NCBI RefSeq assembly: GCF_019511375.1
Contig: NZ_JAEUAO010000001.1
Location: forward strand, 1,364,001 to 1,428,000
DNA from: Rhizobium herbae
Lineage (GTDB): Bacteria > Pseudomonadota > Alphaproteobacteria > Rhizobiales > Rhizobiaceae
Direction: 5' to 3'
DNA length: 64,000 nt
Below the pieces are notes generated by a model. It saw nothing but the letters and a program-made list of their open reading frames with translations. It had not been told where the DNA came from and did not search any database. Made by a program: the position numbers and the translations under genes. Shown here piece by piece: positions 62,778-64,000 of this stretch; the first letter of the stretch is position 1, and each line of letters opens with the position of its first letter.

Positions 62778-63362
62778 ATGGCACGCGCAATCCTCGTGAT
62801 CGATGTCCAGAAAGTCTATACCGACCCGGCTTCGCCGTTGCATTGCGTCGGCAATGGCGACGTGATCGCCAACATCAACGCTATCGTGGCCGCGGCGGAA
62901 ACGGCGGGTGACCTCGTGGTTCAAATCCGCCATGTCCATCGCGCGGATGGTTCGGATGCCGGCCGGATGTTCGATTTCAGCGGCGAGCCCGGCGAGATCG
63001 GGTTTGTCGCAGGCACTGAAGAGGTCGAGGATGACCCGAGGCTCAAGATTGCTGCCGGCGCCCTGTCCATCAGCAAGCAACGCTATTCCTCCTTCATCGG
63101 CACGGGTCTCGACCGGATGCTGCGGGAGCGGTCGGTAGACCGGATCGTCGTCACCGGGTTCATGACGAATTTCTGCTGCGAGGCAACCGCGAGGCATGGG
63201 CATGATCTCGACTTCTTCGTGGATTTCCCCATCGACGCGACCGGGTCCCCCGGCCTGTCGGATGCGGCAACACAGGACGCAATCAAGGCGGCGACTGCCG
63301 CGACGCTGGCCGCGGGCTTCGCAAGGGTCATGACGACAGCGGAATGGCTGGCAGGATCCTGA
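62778..63362 (+). CDS. Isochorismatase-like cysteine hydrolase
   Basis: 194 residues. ARAILVIDVQKVYTDP carries the catalytic Asp, SISKQRYSSFIGTGLDRML the Lys region, and VTGFMTNFCCEATARHGHDL the nucleophilic Cys. This family hydrolyses amides or related C-N bonds (nicotinamidase, carbamoyl or biuret hydrolases). Its place after ggt suggests it handles a gamma-glutamyl-released amide; this is inference. Confidence 0.88.
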   Translation: MARAILVIDVQKVYTDPASPLHCVGNGDVIANINAIVAAAETAGDLVVQIRHVHRADGSDAGRMFDFSGEPGEIGFVAGTEEVEDDPRLKIAAGALSISKQRYSSFIGTGLDRMLRERSVDRIVVTGFMTNFCCEATARHGHDLDFFVDFPIDATGSPGLSDAATQDAIKAATAATLAAGFARVMTTAEWLAGS

Positions 63363-63427
63363 GCCCGATGAATGAACACAAAGCGCCTCCCCCGGCTCCA
63401 CACTTCGAATGGATGACAGAAAGACCA

Positions 63428-64000
63428 TGATCAAACGCAATCTGGGCCGGTCCGGTCTCTCCATCGCGCCGCTGGTACTGGGCGGCAATGTCTTCGGCTG
63501 GAACGTCGACGAACGAACAGGATTCCGACTGCTCGACGCCTTCGTCGATCACGGCTTCAACGCCATCGACACGGCCGATGTCTATTCCAACTGGGCACCC
63601 GGCAATTCCGGCGGCGAATCCGAATCGATGATCGGCCGCTGGCTAAAGGCCCGGCCAGGCATGCGTGAGCGGGTGGTGATCTTCACGAAGGTGGGTTCCG
63701 ACATGGGCGGCGCCGGCCAAAAGGGACTGTCGCAGAAGTGGATCCTTGAAGCCGCCGAGCACTCCCTCCGCCGACTCGGAACTGGCGTCATCGACCTCTA
63801 CTTCGCCCATGTACCCGATCCCGACATACCTCAGGAGGAGACGCTCTCGGCCTTCGGCACGCTCATCGAGGCCGGCAAGGTCCGGTCGATCGGCGCATCG
63901 AACTTCGATGCAGGCCAGTTGCGGGAGGCACTGGCGCGGTCCGGCAGCGGCCTGCCCCGCTACACGGTCCTGCAGCCCGAATACAATCTTCACGACCGTT
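63428..64000 (+). CDS. Aldo/keto reductase, 3' end missing
   Basis: Open frame from the ATG at 63,428 to the window edge, 191 residues visible. Catalytic tetrad members Asp48 and Tyr53 (IDTADVYSNW), Lys88 (FTKVG) and the His in YFAHVPD can all be seen, as in the AKR superfamily. It should reduce or oxidise a carbonyl with NADP(H). Substrate unknown. Probably the last known gene of this operon; C-terminus not in the window. Confidence 0.88.

Overview
The window looks like a replicon from a member of the Rhizobiaceae, most like Sinorhizobium/Ensifer. The grounds are high GC, many ABC sugar and amino-acid uptake operons, an interspersed palindromic repeat of the Rhizobiales type, and an accessory complex I (nuo) cluster of the kind carried on rhizobial megaplasmids. 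This is inferred from gene content, since no rRNA or other marker gene is present. I saw no tRNA, rRNA, CRISPR array or intact insertion sequence.

Layout. (1) 1-4.1 kb: a truncated calcineurin-like phosphoesterase, an MBL-fold hydrolase, and a polysaccharide deacetylase-like protein next to a family 4 glycosyltransferase. (2) 4.1-11.8 kb: a sugar-uptake operon on the minus strand (binding protein, two permeases, SIS-domain protein, PfkB kinase, ATPase) divergent from a ROK repressor, with a perfect palindrome between them. (3) 11.8-12.9 kb: a DUF1772 membrane protein and a decayed stretch holding remnants of a GMC oxidoreductase and of an ABC ATPase. (4) 12.9-34.6 kb: a respiratory island. 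Cytochrome c, an aa3-type oxidase with two subunit III-like proteins, nuoH, nuoI and a CBS protein run forward. The other twelve nuo genes run backward from nuoJ to nuoG. The complex has four antiporter-like subunits instead of three, plus an 84-residue membrane protein.

(5) 35.0-46.8 kb: a GlpSTPQV-like ABC transporter with two ATPases and a tiny membrane protein. It is followed by an ATP-type DhaK-DhaL fusion kinase and a complete PTS-type dihydroxyacetone kinase set (DhaL, DhaM, HPr, enzyme I, a helix-turn-helix protein, DhaK). This reads as one catabolic locus that imports a polyol or short ketose and phosphorylates it, with its own phosphorelay. (6) 46.9-56.4 kb: a small receiver-like protein, a MipA/OmpV porin-like protein, an RND efflux pair, and an OmpR-type two-component system whose kinase gene contains a perfect 24-bp inverted repeat. 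Two coupled membrane-protein genes follow. (7) 56.4-58.0 kb: a patatin phospholipase remnant, a DUF3313 lipoprotein and an amidohydrolase remnant. (8) 58.0-64.0 kb: a GntR regulator and an operon for amino-acid or peptide use (binding protein, two permeases, gamma-glutamyltransferase, isochorismatase-like hydrolase, aldo/keto reductase cut by the window end). No ATPase gene for this transporter lies in the window.

Starts were chosen by ribosome-binding site, family length and overlap with the upstream gene. They often differ from the longest open frame. Long open frames antisense to real genes are common in this GC-rich DNA and were left out.
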